This document shows, piece by piece, positions 1 through 12,387 of a stretch of 64,000 nt of DNA. The stretch lies in contig NC_134844.1 in assembly GCF_965363235.1 (NCBI RefSeq), positions 76,129,497 to 76,193,496 on the forward strand, read 5' to 3'. Within the stretch, counting starts at the first letter, position 1, and every line of letters begins with the position of its first letter. Source of the DNA: Mytilus galloprovincialis (Eukaryota; Mollusca; Bivalvia; Mytilida; Mytilidae). Both the position numbers and the translations under genes were made by a program. The notes below the pieces were generated by a model. That model had not been told where the DNA came from, ran no database searches, and worked only from the letters and a program-made list of their open reading frames with translations.

Positions 1-935
1 TTACCCCAAGTCTGCTTCACAGGCCATTTTTATCACATATTACTTTTGTTGTTTGGAATTTTTTTACATGATTATGAATTGTAAAAAGATGCAAGGTTAG
101 CCTTATTGCGCCTGACAGTTCCTTATTTGTTTAACTCATTGTATAAGTATATGTCCTAAATAAACTCATCATAGATAAGCCAGAGTATGTTATTCGTTGT
201 TTGTCGTTGATTTCCGTTTTTCGTTAATTTCCGTTTGTCGTTGGTTTCCATTTGTCGTTGGTTTCCATTTGTCGTTGGTTTTCGTTTGTCGTTGATTTCC
301 GTTTGTCGAATATGATTTTCCTCATTTTTTTCATAGATCATGTTGTTTGATTTTTATTCGCTTGAATTGACAAAAAACAAAATATATTGTAAGTGTTATT
401 TTGGAATATTCGAACTTTGAAAAAAGACCAGCTTTGCAGAATTTCCTTTCAAAGTATCATTTTAACAGCCAAGTATCACACACAACTATCAAACGCTCTA
501 ATATCTTATAAGTATATTACACTCTTTCGATTAAATACTATTTTTCTTACAATAAATTAATTTAAATTTGATTTAGGGATACAACATTTTTTTTCCATAA
601 TTGTGTAATGGTTCGTGTTCAATGTTCTAAAATCCCATATATAAATGTATAGAATCTTTATTAACTGGTCATACGGCCAAACTTATATAATATCGATAAA
701 ACCCGTCATTAACTTCCTTATCTCAAATAGCATGAATAGAATGTTCATTTAATTTATTATGTTTATAGTCAGTTTAAAGATAAATATGTGTCGGGGTAAC
801 ATTTGCATTTTCTTTTAAAGAAATATAAAAGGAAACATGATCAGTCATTTATACATGATCTGTATAAAATGACATAAAATCCGTAAGAAAATCGTTTGTC
901 GTGTATAAATTTTAAGTTTCGGCGCTCTTTATAAT
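1..935. repeat. Segmental duplicate of 34975-35870 (TLR downstream flank)
   Basis: Non-coding AT-rich DNA that aligns by eye almost throughout with 34975-35870. Shared landmarks are the start 'CAGGCCATTTTTATCACA', the 17-bp minisatellite, and 'GGGATACAA' followed by T-runs. Similarity ends near 935, where the two copies diverge into unrelated sequence. Both copies lie downstream (minus-strand sense) of a TLR locus, so the block probably travelled with TLR duplications. No gene is supported. Confidence 0.75.
199..308. repeat. 17-bp minisatellite, about 6.5 units
   Basis: Tandem units of 'GTTTGTCGTTGGTTTCC' with point variants run from 199 to 308. The duplicate block carries only about 3.5 units at 35182-35240, so copy number changed after duplication. 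A 61-codon open frame on the minus strand is a by-product of the repeat, not a gene. Confidence 0.85.
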
Positions 936-1868
936 AGAAATTTTATTGAATGCCTTTTTATTATTGAACTAAGGAACGTTAACATGTTAACATAAACAGT
1001 TCTATGTTTCATTGGTTTAACAAGTCATTCTTTAAATGCGTGTCCAAAGTCAAGAGCCTGTAATTGGATATGGTTGTTGTCTGATACATACGTTTTCTAT
1101 TGATTGTTTTAGAATTTACAGCAAAGCCGTTGGTTTACTTGTAATTAATTATTTCTCATTTATCATGACGGAACCTTTTCAAATGTACCTTATGGTATTG
1201 ATTTTGTTAATTTTTAAAAGCCAGTCAGTGATGTAAAGATGATTTAACCTACGTTCCTTGTTTTTTTTTTCAATTGTTCTCATATTGCCAATCATCAGTG
1301 CAAATTTAAATTTAGATAATCTTAAAACAATTCATCAGTGTAGATTATTTTCATGAAAGGATGCGGTTAGTTGAATTACTATTCATTTCATAATGTGAAT
1401 GCATTGTTGAATTTAACTGAAATATCTGCATGTGACAAAACAATAATAAAGTCCGTATTCTAGATATAATTTGTGTTTAAGTCGTGTTGTTTTTATTTTT
1501 TCCTTTTTCTATGGGGAGGGGGATTAATTTTTAAATTTTAAACCGTGTTCATTTAGTTTTCCACCCAGGTTCAACCCACAATTTTCAAAAAAAAAAAAAA
1601 AACATTCAAAACCTTGTAAAAGTGAAAAGACGATTGTTTTTCGTTCATTAATATAGTGGAGCGTCGAATTTGTTAGATTTTGTAGACTTCTCCTATTTTG
1701 AATTTACCTTCAAGTTGACAATCTGAATTTTTGTTAATATTTTTCAATCATTTGCAGGGTTTTAAGTCCATTTCCTTTGTTTTTGTTTACTTTTTAATCA
1801 ATCACAATTATGTTTTAAAACGTGTTTGTAGTCACAATTTGTTGTTGGTTTCTCAGATATCCTGTTTC

Positions 1869-2172
1869 CATAATAATATAAAAAAGAAGATGTTGTATGA
1901 TTGCCAATGAGACAACTATCCACAAAAGATGATAATAGAATAAGTAGACAGCTCTCTCACAACCAAAAACCCCTAACTGTAAAAATATAAGGGCATACAC
2001 TACAAGCACGGGGACACATTCTACTGAATCCACACAGCACGAGTAACAAACCCTGCAGAAAATATAAAAAAGAAGATGTGGTATGATTGCCAATGAGACA
2101 ACTATCCACAAAAGATGATAATAGAATAAGTAGACAGCTCTCTCACAAGCAAAAAACCCCTAACTGTAAAAA
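1869..2172 (-). repeat. Two tandem copies of a bivalve interspersed-repeat tail
   Basis: A stretch of about 115 bp with 'GATTGCCAATGAGACAACT' and 'GATAATAGAATAAGTAGACA' occurs at about 1870-1988 and again at 2056-2172. In reverse complement it ends in the '...CAATCATACCACATCTTC' tail also seen at 41772-41812, 45672-45715 and 14660-14685. Such tails are very abundant in mussel DNA; I cannot assign the parent family. The 98-codon open frame over it is not a gene. Confidence 0.7.
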
Positions 2173-2794
2173 TAACCCCATTTTACCTAACATTAGAAAT
2201 CTGTTATTAATAATCATGCAATCTCAATCAGCAAAAATAGCCTAAACAGAGTTTTGAGATTAAAAAGAAAAAATATATCTGTATGATTTGGATCATTGAA
2301 AATCAAACCTATATATTGAATACAGGTCCGTGTTACACATTTAAGCATGAATGTGTATATCTCACCTGTTATTACTATTGATTAGATTCGTTGTAAACTG
2401 CCTTATTCATTTGTTATTTTACATTCGGGATAAAGACGTCGTTCATATTCAATTACAAGTTATCCATTTTGCATTGTAACTATTTTTCTTCTATAATTAC
2501 AGGAAAAAAACATATTTTATGACAAGAGATACAATAATATCTGTTAAATCCTTAACCTTGGGTCAGTTGTAAAACGGTTTTAAGTCATGCGTTAAATCGA
2601 TATTTAAATCTAATATATATTACCTGTTCAAGGACGAAGTGTAAAGTCATTTCGTAATCAATTGTTTGCACATCAATGGATTTTTACACATGTTTTTATA
2701 ATATCAAAAGAATGTAAATCTTAATCACAACATGCACGAACGTCTAGCTAGGTTTTCCTCATTCATGCCTTATGTATTTTATAACCCGGTTTCT

Positions 2795-2838
2795 CTGATA
2801 TATCTTTTAATGGTGCTTACCATTAAAAGATATATCAG
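2795..2838. repeat. Perfect 19-bp inverted repeat at a deletion junction
   Basis: The left arm 2795-2813 is the exact reverse complement of the right arm 2820-2838, with loop TGCTTA. The right arm and what follows match block B at about 28630. The left arm is absent there. The block B sequence between 27420 and 28630 is missing here. Confidence 0.9.
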
Positions 2839-3980
2839 ATACTTTGCAAATGCACGACCAACTTCGATTCTCGAACATAAACTATCACGTAAAACATGTT
2901 GGTGTTTAGTACAGACACAGACACATCGTATCGGTCACCATAATATCTAAAGTATCTATTTCAGCCGTTCATCGTTAAAAAATCTTTTGAATCAGTATGT
3001 GTGTCACACGCGAATTCTGGATTTCTTTTTTGTTGATACAAATTGATGTGGATTATGGAATGATTGTTATTTCGTGGATATGTGATACAAGTCTATAAAA
3101 TTATATGTCGTTGATTATTTAATTCAATGTAAACTTAAACCCACAAATCTATGAATATCGTTATCAAAAATAAAAAAAAAATGTTTTATTTTTGCCAAGG
3201 CACTGTAAATTTCTTTTCCACTTATGAGTTTGAAAATTCTCTTGGCTTCTTATTCTGCGGTTTATATGTTTTAAATGGACTAGTATATTATTAATATATG
3301 CGTTTCGCTGTGATTTTTCGTCAACTAAAAATATCGCTCTAAACTGACAATCTACAAAATGGATATACATGCTTTGATACAAAATGATCGATTGCTATTC
3401 AACTTCATTATCTTTGAACCTCGTTGGCATGTCCATATTCCGCCCTGGCATTAGTGTGCATTTACCCATCTACTTCAGCTACTGAGAACGATCAATATAA
3501 CAATACCAATAAAGGTCCTTATCTAATTTATTGTCAAAAGTTAGTAGGTGTAGATTTAACTAGTTTGTATCATAACAGGCTACCAACGGGATATAAATCT
3601 CGTTCGAATATCTGCCTAATAGTTTTGAACAAATGAAGATCATCTTAACTTATCAACATAAATGATGGGGAAAAAAACCAAATGTTTGCTAATCTTTTAT
3701 TCAAATTTAAACTCTTTAAAGCACGGTATGTATTTAGTTTTATATACATGTATATGGTTAGTATGGCAAAATTATCACACAAATGGTTTACTGACATGAA
3801 AAGAAAATTAAGTATTTATATTTGCTAAAGCAATAGTTTATCTTTATAAGACGAAGTAATAATATTTACATATTGTCTCTTAACAAAACATCTAATTAAA
3901 CACAAATAAAAACCCAAATGCATACCGGAATTCCTTGTACATAATTAACGATACATGGTGTTAAATAGAGGACATATTCA

Positions 3981-6547
3981 CTAATAAGATTTGATTGCCC
4001 TTATAAGCTGTTCCCAAAAGACAACGTCACCGTACTCATCATTTGGATACTCAATATATGATTGACAATGAACCAGTTCCAGTATTTGAAGTGGAAGATC
4101 GCAAGCAGAGATTTGCTCGTAAAATACTAGGAAAAGAATGTTCTCACAATTGCGTTCATAGATACTCTCCATTTTAGCCATATTATATTCGAACATACAC
4201 CAGTACGAAGCTAAATATTTTGAAGACATTAAGACAATTGTTTTTCGGCTGTTATGAATTGCGGATGTAATGTTCGTGGCGATAACATTACCAGGAAGGA
4301 AATTACGCCTATGCAAGCACAATTGAACCCCACCGTTTTTTCTCTAATTTGTGAAGAAGTGTTTTGTGGACAAATGTATGATCTTCGTTGGCATATGGCA
4401 CGAAAGCATCATACATATATAGTCTTTCATCTTTGTTGACGGATTTAGGTTCGGGGTCATGCCATTTGACTTTGACCATGTAGTAAAAATAGCGTAGTTT
4501 CCATCTATATCTGTAAACAATACCACCACAAAGTATAAAAATAAACATTAAAATTCCTGTCGCTACTCCAGTTATTAAACCTTCATATGACATACATTCT
4601 TTTTGTATTGTTTCGTAAAATTCGCTGGGGTTTCGTAGAAAACTGATTGTGTTTTGTGATGTCTTACATTCATATTCTTCACGATTATGAAGATAAGTAG
4701 GTGTGTCAATTATCCATTTGACAAAAGACAGAGAATCACAATTACATACAAGATTATTACCACTAAGATCAACGATTAGATTTGTGTCCAATCCGTTGAT
4801 GGCATATTTACTCAGCATAGATATTCTATTTTTTCTTAAATTCAAAAACATGAGCTTTTTCATATGAGAAATTTTAAAGTTAATATCATCAATAATATTT
4901 TCACTGAGGTCTAATTTTTCTAGATGTTCTTGCTTTTTAAATAACATATTTGGTATATTTGATATTTTATTTTTCGAGAGATTAATGTGAACTACGTTCT
5001 GAAGATTCTGAAATATTTCTCCATCGACATCCATTGGTAGAATGAGTCCCAACAGATTATTTTGTAGTAGTAAATATCTTAAGTTGATAAAGTCTTCGCT
5101 GAAAAATATCTTTGAAACATTAGAACAAAAGTTTGACGATAAGTCTAAAACTGTCATGTTATTTACATTAGTTATAGGGCCTGTCCATGTGTGAAAGATA
5201 TTGTCACTAAAATTAAGATTTGTTAATTCATTTGTGATGAATCCGAATTTTGGTATTTCAAATTTCATTTTGCTTGACGTAAGTGATATTTTTCTTAGTT
5301 TTCTTGGTACTGGCAGTCGGGCAACAAAATGATCAAACTTCTTTATCTGGAAATCAAAGCGTGAACGTAAATTAGACAACCAGTTATTTTCAGAATTCAT
5401 TGTAAAAGTATCTGTTTGAGAATCACATGTCTCTATGTAGCTTGTGAGAACATAATGTGAAGAGGAAATTTTGAAATATCTAAAGATGTTATTGGTAATC
5501 TAACTAAATCAAAGAGATATTTGCCGAAGGAAAAAGCGTTGTCCCTTACAATCACACTTTCAAATGATTTCGGAAAGTACTGCACGGCCCCATATTTTAC
5601 TCTTTGAATACGGTTTCCAGCGGCTTCAAATCTAACAAGAGATGTGTTTCTTAAATTTCGAATGTGGGAAGTCTTCAGTAGTGTGCTCATTTCGAAAGTA
5701 CTATGAATGTAGTTTACTTTAAGAATTTTGATTGCGGTATATTGTAAATCTGTGGTTATATTTTCAAGCCCCGCGAACCTCAAACAAGTATTTAAAGAGA
5801 CATCAAGCTCCGAAATATTTTTCAAACTTTCAAAAGTTCCTTTGTAGATTTATTGTATTTTGCATTTAGACAGATTGATATGGGTTAATTGAGAAAGAGG
5901 CAATAATGTTGCCTCTGTAAGTGTGTTCATTGTGCAATTACCAGTAGAACCGTATAGATCTAAGCTTCTTAGGTGTTTCAAATGTATAAAATTGTCAGTA
6001 AGAACTGCAATTTTGTCCGATACATAATCTATTGACAGTGATTCTAATGTCCGAAGTCTCCATAAATCTGGCAAGAATGAAGTGTGGAAATTATTTTTCA
6101 TATTCAAAATCTTCAAGTTCTCCAAAAAATGAAAGGCAGAACTTTCAAATGACATGTTTTCATATTTCAAATTGTTGGCTATGAGATCTAACGAAAGTAA
6201 ATTATTGAGTCCTTTGAACGTGTTTTTGCGTATTTTACTTATTCTATTGAAAGACAGATCCAAAAACTTCAATAAATAATTTCCTTCGAAAATCCCATCT
6301 TGTATTGTATTGATTGCATTATTTTGCAGCGATAAATCTTGAAGATTGTTTTGTAATCTAGGTATAAGAAGTAGATTCTTGTTGGAACAATCCGCTAGAA
6401 GTTCATTTGAATCATGAATATTTTTGCAAATACAGGAACTAGCGAACTGACATTCTGTCCATTCCTTCATCACATGGACTCTGTTGTTGTCACAACTAGC
6501 TTGAAGTATAAAAGCAGCAACCAGGAAATAAGAACGTTTGATGGTAC
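3981..6547 (-). pseudogene. TLR-1: decayed Toll-like receptor, main exon
   Basis: This is a type I membrane pattern-recognition receptor of the single-cysteine-cluster TLR type. Read on the minus strand, it has a hydrophobic signal segment (about 6545-6485), an LRR N-terminal cap with CQFASSCIC, many LRRs of the LxxLxLxxNxI type, an LRR C-terminal cap (NNLVCNCDSLSF...), a membrane segment (about 4600-4510) and a TIR with FVPYA, HRRNFLPGN and FW boxes. Three breaks are visible against its paralogues: a TAA at 5850-5852 where TLR-3 has TAT, a one-base deletion near 5470, and a one-base insertion in an A/T run near 4338. The main exon starts at an acceptor at 6547/6548. No matching initiator exon was found upstream, so it may also lack its 5' end. 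None of the breaks is shared with TLR-3, its closest relative. Confidence 0.9.
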
Positions 6548-6719
6548 CTATGAAGAAGATATGCATACTTATGATTTTGAATTGTCTTAGATAGATGTGA
6601 TGTTAATAATTAAAAAAACTAATATGCGTTACCAATGGTTACGAAGGAAAAAAAGCTAGAAAAAATAATTGAATGCAAATTTTTAGGCTAAACTAGTTTA
6701 TTTAAACATGCAAACCATA

Positions 6720-6885
6720 TAGTTTTGATGTTGATCGAGCGATATGACGTTTTGGCGTATATCCTTTCGGATTTGGGTTCTCAATACTTTACAACTTCGT
6801 GCTTTTTTAGCCTTACAATTTTATTACATTTTATTCTTTATTCACGCGTGACTTATGGGTTGTTGATTGTACAAATACATAATTG
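6720..6885 (-). repeat. Old copy of the CGTCTGGCG-type bivalve repeat
   Basis: Diverged match to the element seen twice at 23.9-24.4 kb, with 'GGGTTCTCAATACTTTACAACTTCGTGC', a T-rich stretch, then a short 'GCGTGACTTATG' segment. The same insertion is present in block B at about 32565-32720, so it predates the duplication. Confidence 0.5.
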
Positions 6886-7329
6886 AGTTTTTTGTAAATA
6901 TCGTTAGCCTTTTGTGTAATATGCCTACTGAGCTTTATGTATATTCTCGAATATTTTTAAAGATTACTTTCCATCTCGCTTTTGTAATTCATCTTTTTTT
7001 AATCAAAATTGCTCATCGAATATTCAAGCCTATCTCAGCGAAAGTTTCCTATATTTCATAAATGGAACTCGAAAGAAATCAGTTGAAAGGTTAAATCAAA
7101 TATGAGCTAAAGAACATTCAATTAAAAGATTTCTAAATACTTTTGGATTATATAGCTAATATAGAAAAGAAGAGGTGGTCTGATTACCAATGATACAACT
7201 CTTCAAAAGAGACTGAATAACACAAAAATTATCAACATCTCAAACATCTATAGGTCACCGTTCGGCATTCAACAATGAACAAAAGCAAACTATGAATCAT
7301 TTTATAAAGACCATAGTGGTTCCATCTAT

Positions 7330-7707
7330 TGGAAATTAGATACTCACAAAATTCACAGAACAATTATTGTATCCTTCAAATTTAATGTCAATGCAAGCGC
7401 TTATTATTTTGCCATGATACTGTCTGGAACGAACATTCAGCAGCATTGGAATATAATCAGGAATAATATGAGATAGATTCGGTATGATTTTTATTGGACC
7501 AATTTTCCAGCAGTCAGCAACTGATATAGCATTAAAGCAAGTATAGGTCAACGTATGTGATAAGGAGCAAAACCCATACTGGCTAGCGAAGCTATACAAC
7601 ATTCGAGATGACAAAAGTAAAACAATTCAAACTAACATAATTAAATAACAAAATAACATTCATTAGATTGTTTCTCCCCCGCCCCCTTTTGTTTACAATG
7701 ACTTAAT
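7330..7707 (-). repeat. Exon-like flank module S, copy 1 of 4
   Basis: About 300-370 bp is repeated at 8226-8602, 10406-10715 and 33165-33465. On the minus strand this copy is open for 92 codons (7614 to 7336; ...YHGKIISACIDIKF...) and ends at a donor-like AATTTT|GTGAGT kept in all four copies. The other three copies carry a stop (TTTTAAGG where this one has TTTGAAGG), so either this copy preserves an old exon or its openness is chance. The peptide has four cysteines; I do not recognise it. Confidence 0.45.
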
Positions 7708-8225
7708 AGTGAAGGTGACGGTAGTATCCTTTATCTCTAGCTCGATGGGATAGATGGGTTGCACATAGTCAACAAATTTTGAATGATTTAGTGAAAGAAC
7801 ATCATCTATATAGCGGAAAGTAGAGTTAAAGGATATTGCTAACTTCTTATCTTTCTTCCTAAGAAGTTCCTGCATGAAGTCAGCGTCATAGTAATAAAGA
7901 AACAAGTCGGCAAGTAGAGGGACACAGTTTGTTCCCATTGGAATACCGACAGTCTGTTGAAAAACACGTCCTCCGAACGTAACAAATATGTTGTCAATCA
8001 AGAAAGCAAGCATCTTGATAATATCAGTTTCAGAGAATTTTTTGTTTGAATCAGAGTGATCCTTTATAAAGTAGGATTTATCCCTCCCTACGACAAGATA
8101 CTTATATCTACGTTGGCCATTCTTTTTTATGAAGCAAAGCTATACCAACTCTTTTAATTTGTCTCTTAGTTTGGAATGTGGAATACTAGTGTAAAGATTA
8201 GAAAAGTCAAATGTTTTAATACTGT
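7708..8225 (-). mobile_element. Penelope-like retroelement, reverse-transcriptase fragment
   Basis: A fossil piece of a reverse transcriptase read on the minus strand. Recognisable parts in order are KTFDFSNLYTSIPHSKLRDKL, the core with VGIPMGTN and the catalytic-type FRYIDDVLSL, and ELEIKDTT, where the similarity stops. These belong to an RT family widespread in molluscs and cnidarians that I take to be Penelope-like. The fragment is broken and bounded on both sides by module S. Confidence 0.75.
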
Positions 8226-8602
8226 TAGATACTCACGAAATTCACAGAACAATTATTGTATCCTTAAAATTTAATGTCAATACAAGTGCTTATTATTTGG
8301 CCATGATACTGTCTGGAACGAACATTCAGCAGCATTGGAATATAATCAGGAATTATATGAGATAGATTCGGCATGATTGTTATTGGAAGCAGTCAGCAAC
8401 TGATATAAAATTAAGCAACTATAGGTCAACGTACGTTATCATAAGCAAAACCTATACTGGTTAGCGAAGCTATACAAAATTCGAGATGACAAAAGTAAAA
8501 CAATTCAAACTAACATAATTAAATAACAAAATAACATTCATTAGATTGTTTCTCCCCCGCCCCCTTTTGTTTACAATGACTTAATAGTGAAGGTGACGGT
8601 AA
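8226..8602 (-). repeat. Module S, copy 2 of 4
   Basis: Matches 7330-7707 closely through 'GATTGTTTCTCCCCCGCC' and 'GAAGGTGACGGTA', then departs into 'AAGTTTTACC' where copy 1 runs into RT sequence. It keeps the donor-like GTGAGT (minus strand) and carries the TAA seen in copies 3 and 4. Confidence 0.7.
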
Positions 8603-10085
8603 AGTTTTACCTATCTGGTGATCCTCCTCTTGTTCTTGGTCTACTTTTCTGTAAAATATAGTTATCAAATCTATAAGTAACCAAGCATCAAACAAACTAA
8701 AATGTTATCAAAAGTTCACAATCTTATTGCAAATACATTTGACTTGTGTCATGTACAAAGCAATTAACAAAGAACAATCTTGATACACAACAACAAGCAA
8801 ATAACCACGGACTTGTGATAGGCGTGTACAGGATGTTATAATGTCAAAAATGTTTGCGGTTACCCATCAAATGCAAAACCTTGGACACCATACACGAGCA
8901 CACCATACACATCGGTTGAATTGGGTCCAACTCCTCAAATCGATAATTTTAAGATTAGACAAGAATTACTGATATCAGTGTAAACGTAGTTACAAACTTT
9001 AGTTGATGTGCCTGTTCAGCATAGTGTTTATGACAGATCTTTATTATTTTCTGTTTAATTTATTCCCACTCTTTTTCTTGTTCCGAGCCATTAAGAGCAT
9101 GTCTTAAACATAGACACTTCTCTAATGTCTTCTGCTGTTAACGTTGATACATTACGACTGTTTTGTATGGCAATATGAATCGCTGTACTGCTAGTACCCA
9201 GGCTTTATCTGGTTTAATTGCCAAAACCTGAATGTTTCACTGATCAATGAATTCACTGCTATGTAAATATGACCTGTACGGATTAAGTAGACAATTGTAG
9301 TTATCTTATTGAAGCCAGAAAAGGAGGAGGGGCAATAAGACTCTAGTATAAGCGTAGATCACACATATAGACATAAAGGTTCAATGTATTCTTAAATAAC
9401 AAATATCATTTTTAAGGATATCCAAACTTTTTCAAGATTGTATATAAGTCTTTTGTATTTTCCTTATTTTACATCCCTTTTAAGCATATGTTAGAATGAA
9501 CAGTTGGATTATTTCTATGGTTAAAACAAAGCTTCTTTAAACTTTGTTGTTGTTTTCTATATTTTCATGAAATACATACATATTGGGACTCTGTTTTGAC
9601 ATCCTTACATTACTAATCGTATGTTGTTCATTGATATATTTCTTTGGGCAATACCGATCCATAAATACACCTATAGTGCAAAAAAGTATGAATGAAATGG
9701 AAATTTTAAATTATATAAAAAAAAAGTTTAGTAATAAATGTTTAACAGACCCATTTAATCGTAATATGGACGTATGCTATAGGTTTTGACTACAGAAAGG
9801 GTCCGTTTGTCCGACAGCCGAATATTTAAATAATTCATTGTTTAATTGTTTATCAAGAAGTTTTTATTATTGCTCGTCCTAAGCAAAGCTCTTGTAATTC
9901 AGAGACTGTGTACGGTTGTTTTCAGTCATATTGTTTTCTGTTTATTGTTAATGAATTTACAGTAAAGGCCATTGGTTTACTTGTGATAATTGTTTTACAA
10001 TTATTATTATAACATTTTCACTGGTTTTAAAGTGATAACCGTAACTGGAATTACGACTATCCCAATATGGAGTGTGCAGATATAG

Positions 10086-10405
10086 GTAAAATCGGCAAGT
10101 AGAGGGGCATAGTTTGTTCCCATTGGAATACCGACAATCTGTTGAAAAACACGTCCTCCGAACGTAACAAATATGTTGTTAATCAAGAAATCAAGCATCT
10201 TGATAATATCAGTTTCAGAGAATTTTTTGTTTGAATCAGGGTGATCCTTTACAAAGTAGGATTTATCCCTCCCTACGGCAAGATACTTGTATCTACGTTG
10301 ACCATTCTTTTTTATGAAGTAAAGCTATACCAACTCTTTTAATTTGTCTCTTAGTTAGGAATGTGGAATAATAGTGTAAAGAGCAGAAAAGTCAAATGTT
10401 TTAAT
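10086..10405 (-). mobile_element. Second Penelope-like RT fragment (duplicate)
   Basis: Copy of the 7907-8225 RT piece, with VGIPMGTN and GGRVFQQ recognisable on the minus strand. It was carried by the 2.18-kb tandem duplication and is truncated by the duplication junction at its low-coordinate end. A fossil. Confidence 0.75.
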
Positions 10406-10715
10406 ACTGTTAGATACTCACGAAATTCACAGAACAATTATTGTATCCTTAAAATTTAATGTCAATGCAAGTGCTTAATATTTTGCCATGATACTGTCTG
10501 GAACGAACATTCATCAGCATTGGAATATAATCAGGAATAATATGAGATAGATTCAGCAAGATATTTATTGGAACAACATTCCAGCAGTCAGCAACTGATA
10601 TAAAAGTAAGAAACTATAGGTCAACGTACGTTATCATGAGCAAAACCCATACTGGTTAGCGAAGCTATACAAAATTCGAGATGACAAAAGTAAAACAGTT
10701 CAAACTAACATAATT
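10406..10715 (-). repeat. Module S, copy 3 of 4
   Basis: Third copy of the module, followed directly by 'ATTTCGACTTGTGTCATG' as in the block B copy (33165-33465). That is probably the ancestral arrangement, before extra sequence entered copies 1 and 2. Confidence 0.7.
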
Positions 10716-12042
10716 TCGACTTGTGTCATGTACAAAACAATTAACAAAGAACAATCTTGATACACAGCAACAAGCAAATAACCACAGACTTAGGACAGGC
10801 GTGTACAGGATGTTATAATGTCATAAATGTTTGCGGTTACCCATCAAATGCCTAACCTTGGACATCATAAATGAGCACACCATTCCCATCGGTTGAATTG
10901 GGTCCAACTCCTCAAATCGATAATTTAAAGGTAAGACATGAATTACTGATATCAGTGTCAAAGTAGTTACAAAATTTAGTTGATATGCCTGTTCAGCATA
11001 GTGTTTATGACAAGTCTTTATTATTCTCTGTTTAATTTATCCCCACTCTTTTTTCTTGTTCCGTGCCATTTAGAGCATGTCTTAAACATAGACACTTCTT
11101 TAATTTGTTGTACACATTTGACTTCTAATGTCTTCTCCTGTTAACGCTGATACATTACGACTGTTTTGTATGGCAATATGAATCGCTGTACTGCTAGTAC
11201 CCAGTCTTTATCTGATTTAGTTGCCAAAACCTGAATGTTTCACTGATCAATGAATTCACTGCTATGTAAATATGACCTGTACAGATTAAGTAGACAATTG
11301 TATTTATCATTATTGAAGCCAGGAAAAGAGAAGGGGCAATAAGACTCTAGTATAAGCGTAGATCACACATTTAGACATAAAGGTGTAATGTTTTCTTAAA
11401 TAACAAATATAATTGTTAAGGATATCCAAACTTTTTCTAGATTTTATATCATATAAGTCTTTTTGTATTTTCCTTATTTTACATCATTTTAAGCATATGT
11501 TAGAATGAACAGTTGGATTATTTCTATGGTGAAAGCAAAGCTTCTTTAAACTTTGTTGTTGTTTTCTATATTTTCATGAAATACATACATATTGGGACTC
11601 TGTTTTGACATCCTTACATTACTCATCGTATGTTGTTCATTGATATATTTCTTTGAGCAATACCGATCCATAAATACACCTATAGTGCAAAAAAGTATGA
11701 ATGAAATGGAAATTTTAAATTATATAAAAAAAGTTTAGTAATAAATGTTTAACAGAACCATTCAATCGTAATATGGACGTATGCTATAGGTTTTGACTAC
11801 AGAAAGGGTCCGTTTGTCCGACAGCCGAATATTTAAACAATTCATTGTTTAATTATTCATCAAGAAGTTTTTATTATTGCTCGTCCTAAGCAAAGCTCTT
11901 GTAATTCAGAGACTGTGTACGGTTGTTTTCAGTCATATTGTTTTCTGTTTATTGTTAATGAATTTACAGTAAAGGCCATTTGTTTACTTGTGATAATTGT
12001 TTTACAATTATTATTATAACAGAATATTTTCACTGGTTTTAA

Positions 12043-12387
12043 AGTGATAACCGTAACCACAATTACGACTACCCCAATATGGCATGTGCAGATACAGACA
12101 TTTTTCTCAAATGTGGCAGGTTCTCATTCTGAAATACCATAATTACGATTCACTTTTTTCCGAGTTACGACTATCATCCCGAACTTTTCAACGGCAATTT
12201 TCAAAGCGCTTAGACAATTCCAGTGCACCGTTACGATTCAAATATGATGTAATGGTATATAAAAACATTGCAGCTAAGTAACTATTGACAAAAACATGCT
12301 ACATTTGAGAAAAATGACTGTACAGATTATACCTCTATCTGCCGTCGTCATATTGGGATAGTCGTTAATCCATTTACGGTTATCACT
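12043..12387. mobile_element. MITE-like inverted-repeat element with TTAA flanks
   Basis: Terminal inverted repeats begin AGTGATAACCGTAA on the left (12043) and end TTACGGTTATCACT on the right (12387). Similarity continues inward for about 70 bp, including 'CCCAATATG' paired with 'CATATTGGG' and a pair of 'TTTGAGAAA'-type segments. TTAA sits on both sides (12039-12042, 12388-12391), as expected for a piggyBac-type target duplication, although it could be part of the repeat. The element is 345 bp and non-coding. A 5' stub of another copy lies at about 10027-10083. Confidence 0.7.

Larger units (their letters stand above)
970..7640. repeat. Segmental duplication block A, contains TLR-1
   Basis: This block is collinear with 26095-33465 (block B), including the decayed TLR gene, its downstream flank and its upstream flank. 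Aligned landmarks are 'AGTCAAGAGCCT' (1049 versus 26157), the 'ATGCACGAACGTCT' stretch (2732 versus 27361), the TLR exon (3981-6547 versus 29829-32391) and 'GGTCACCGTTCGGCATTCA' (7253 versus 33083). Block A lacks about 1.2 kb that block B and a third copy at 12.5-14.1 kb retain. By eye the blocks are roughly 90-95% identical where aligned. Confidence 0.85.
7907..12096. repeat. 2.18-kb tandem duplication with nested elements
   Basis: Two head-to-tail units lie at about 7907-10083 and 10084-12096. Each runs from within the RT fragment through module S and TLR upstream-type flank (e.g. 'GGCAATATGAATCGCTGTA' at 9169 and 11171) into an inverted-repeat transposon. Unit 1 ends about 40 bp inside that transposon and abuts the truncated RT of unit 2. 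This places the exchange between the RT and the transposon end. Units are about 95% identical by eye. No intact gene is present. Confidence 0.8.

Noticed and set aside
1815-2111. 98-codon minus-strand open frame with internal repetition (WIVVSLAII)
   Set aside because: It translates the duplicated non-coding repeat tail at 1869-2172.
8905-8925. ATGT|GTATGG as the missing TLR-1 initiator exon
   Set aside because: The donor is poor and the same sequence occurs upstream of TLR-3 at 33618, where a better initiator exon exists at 34095.
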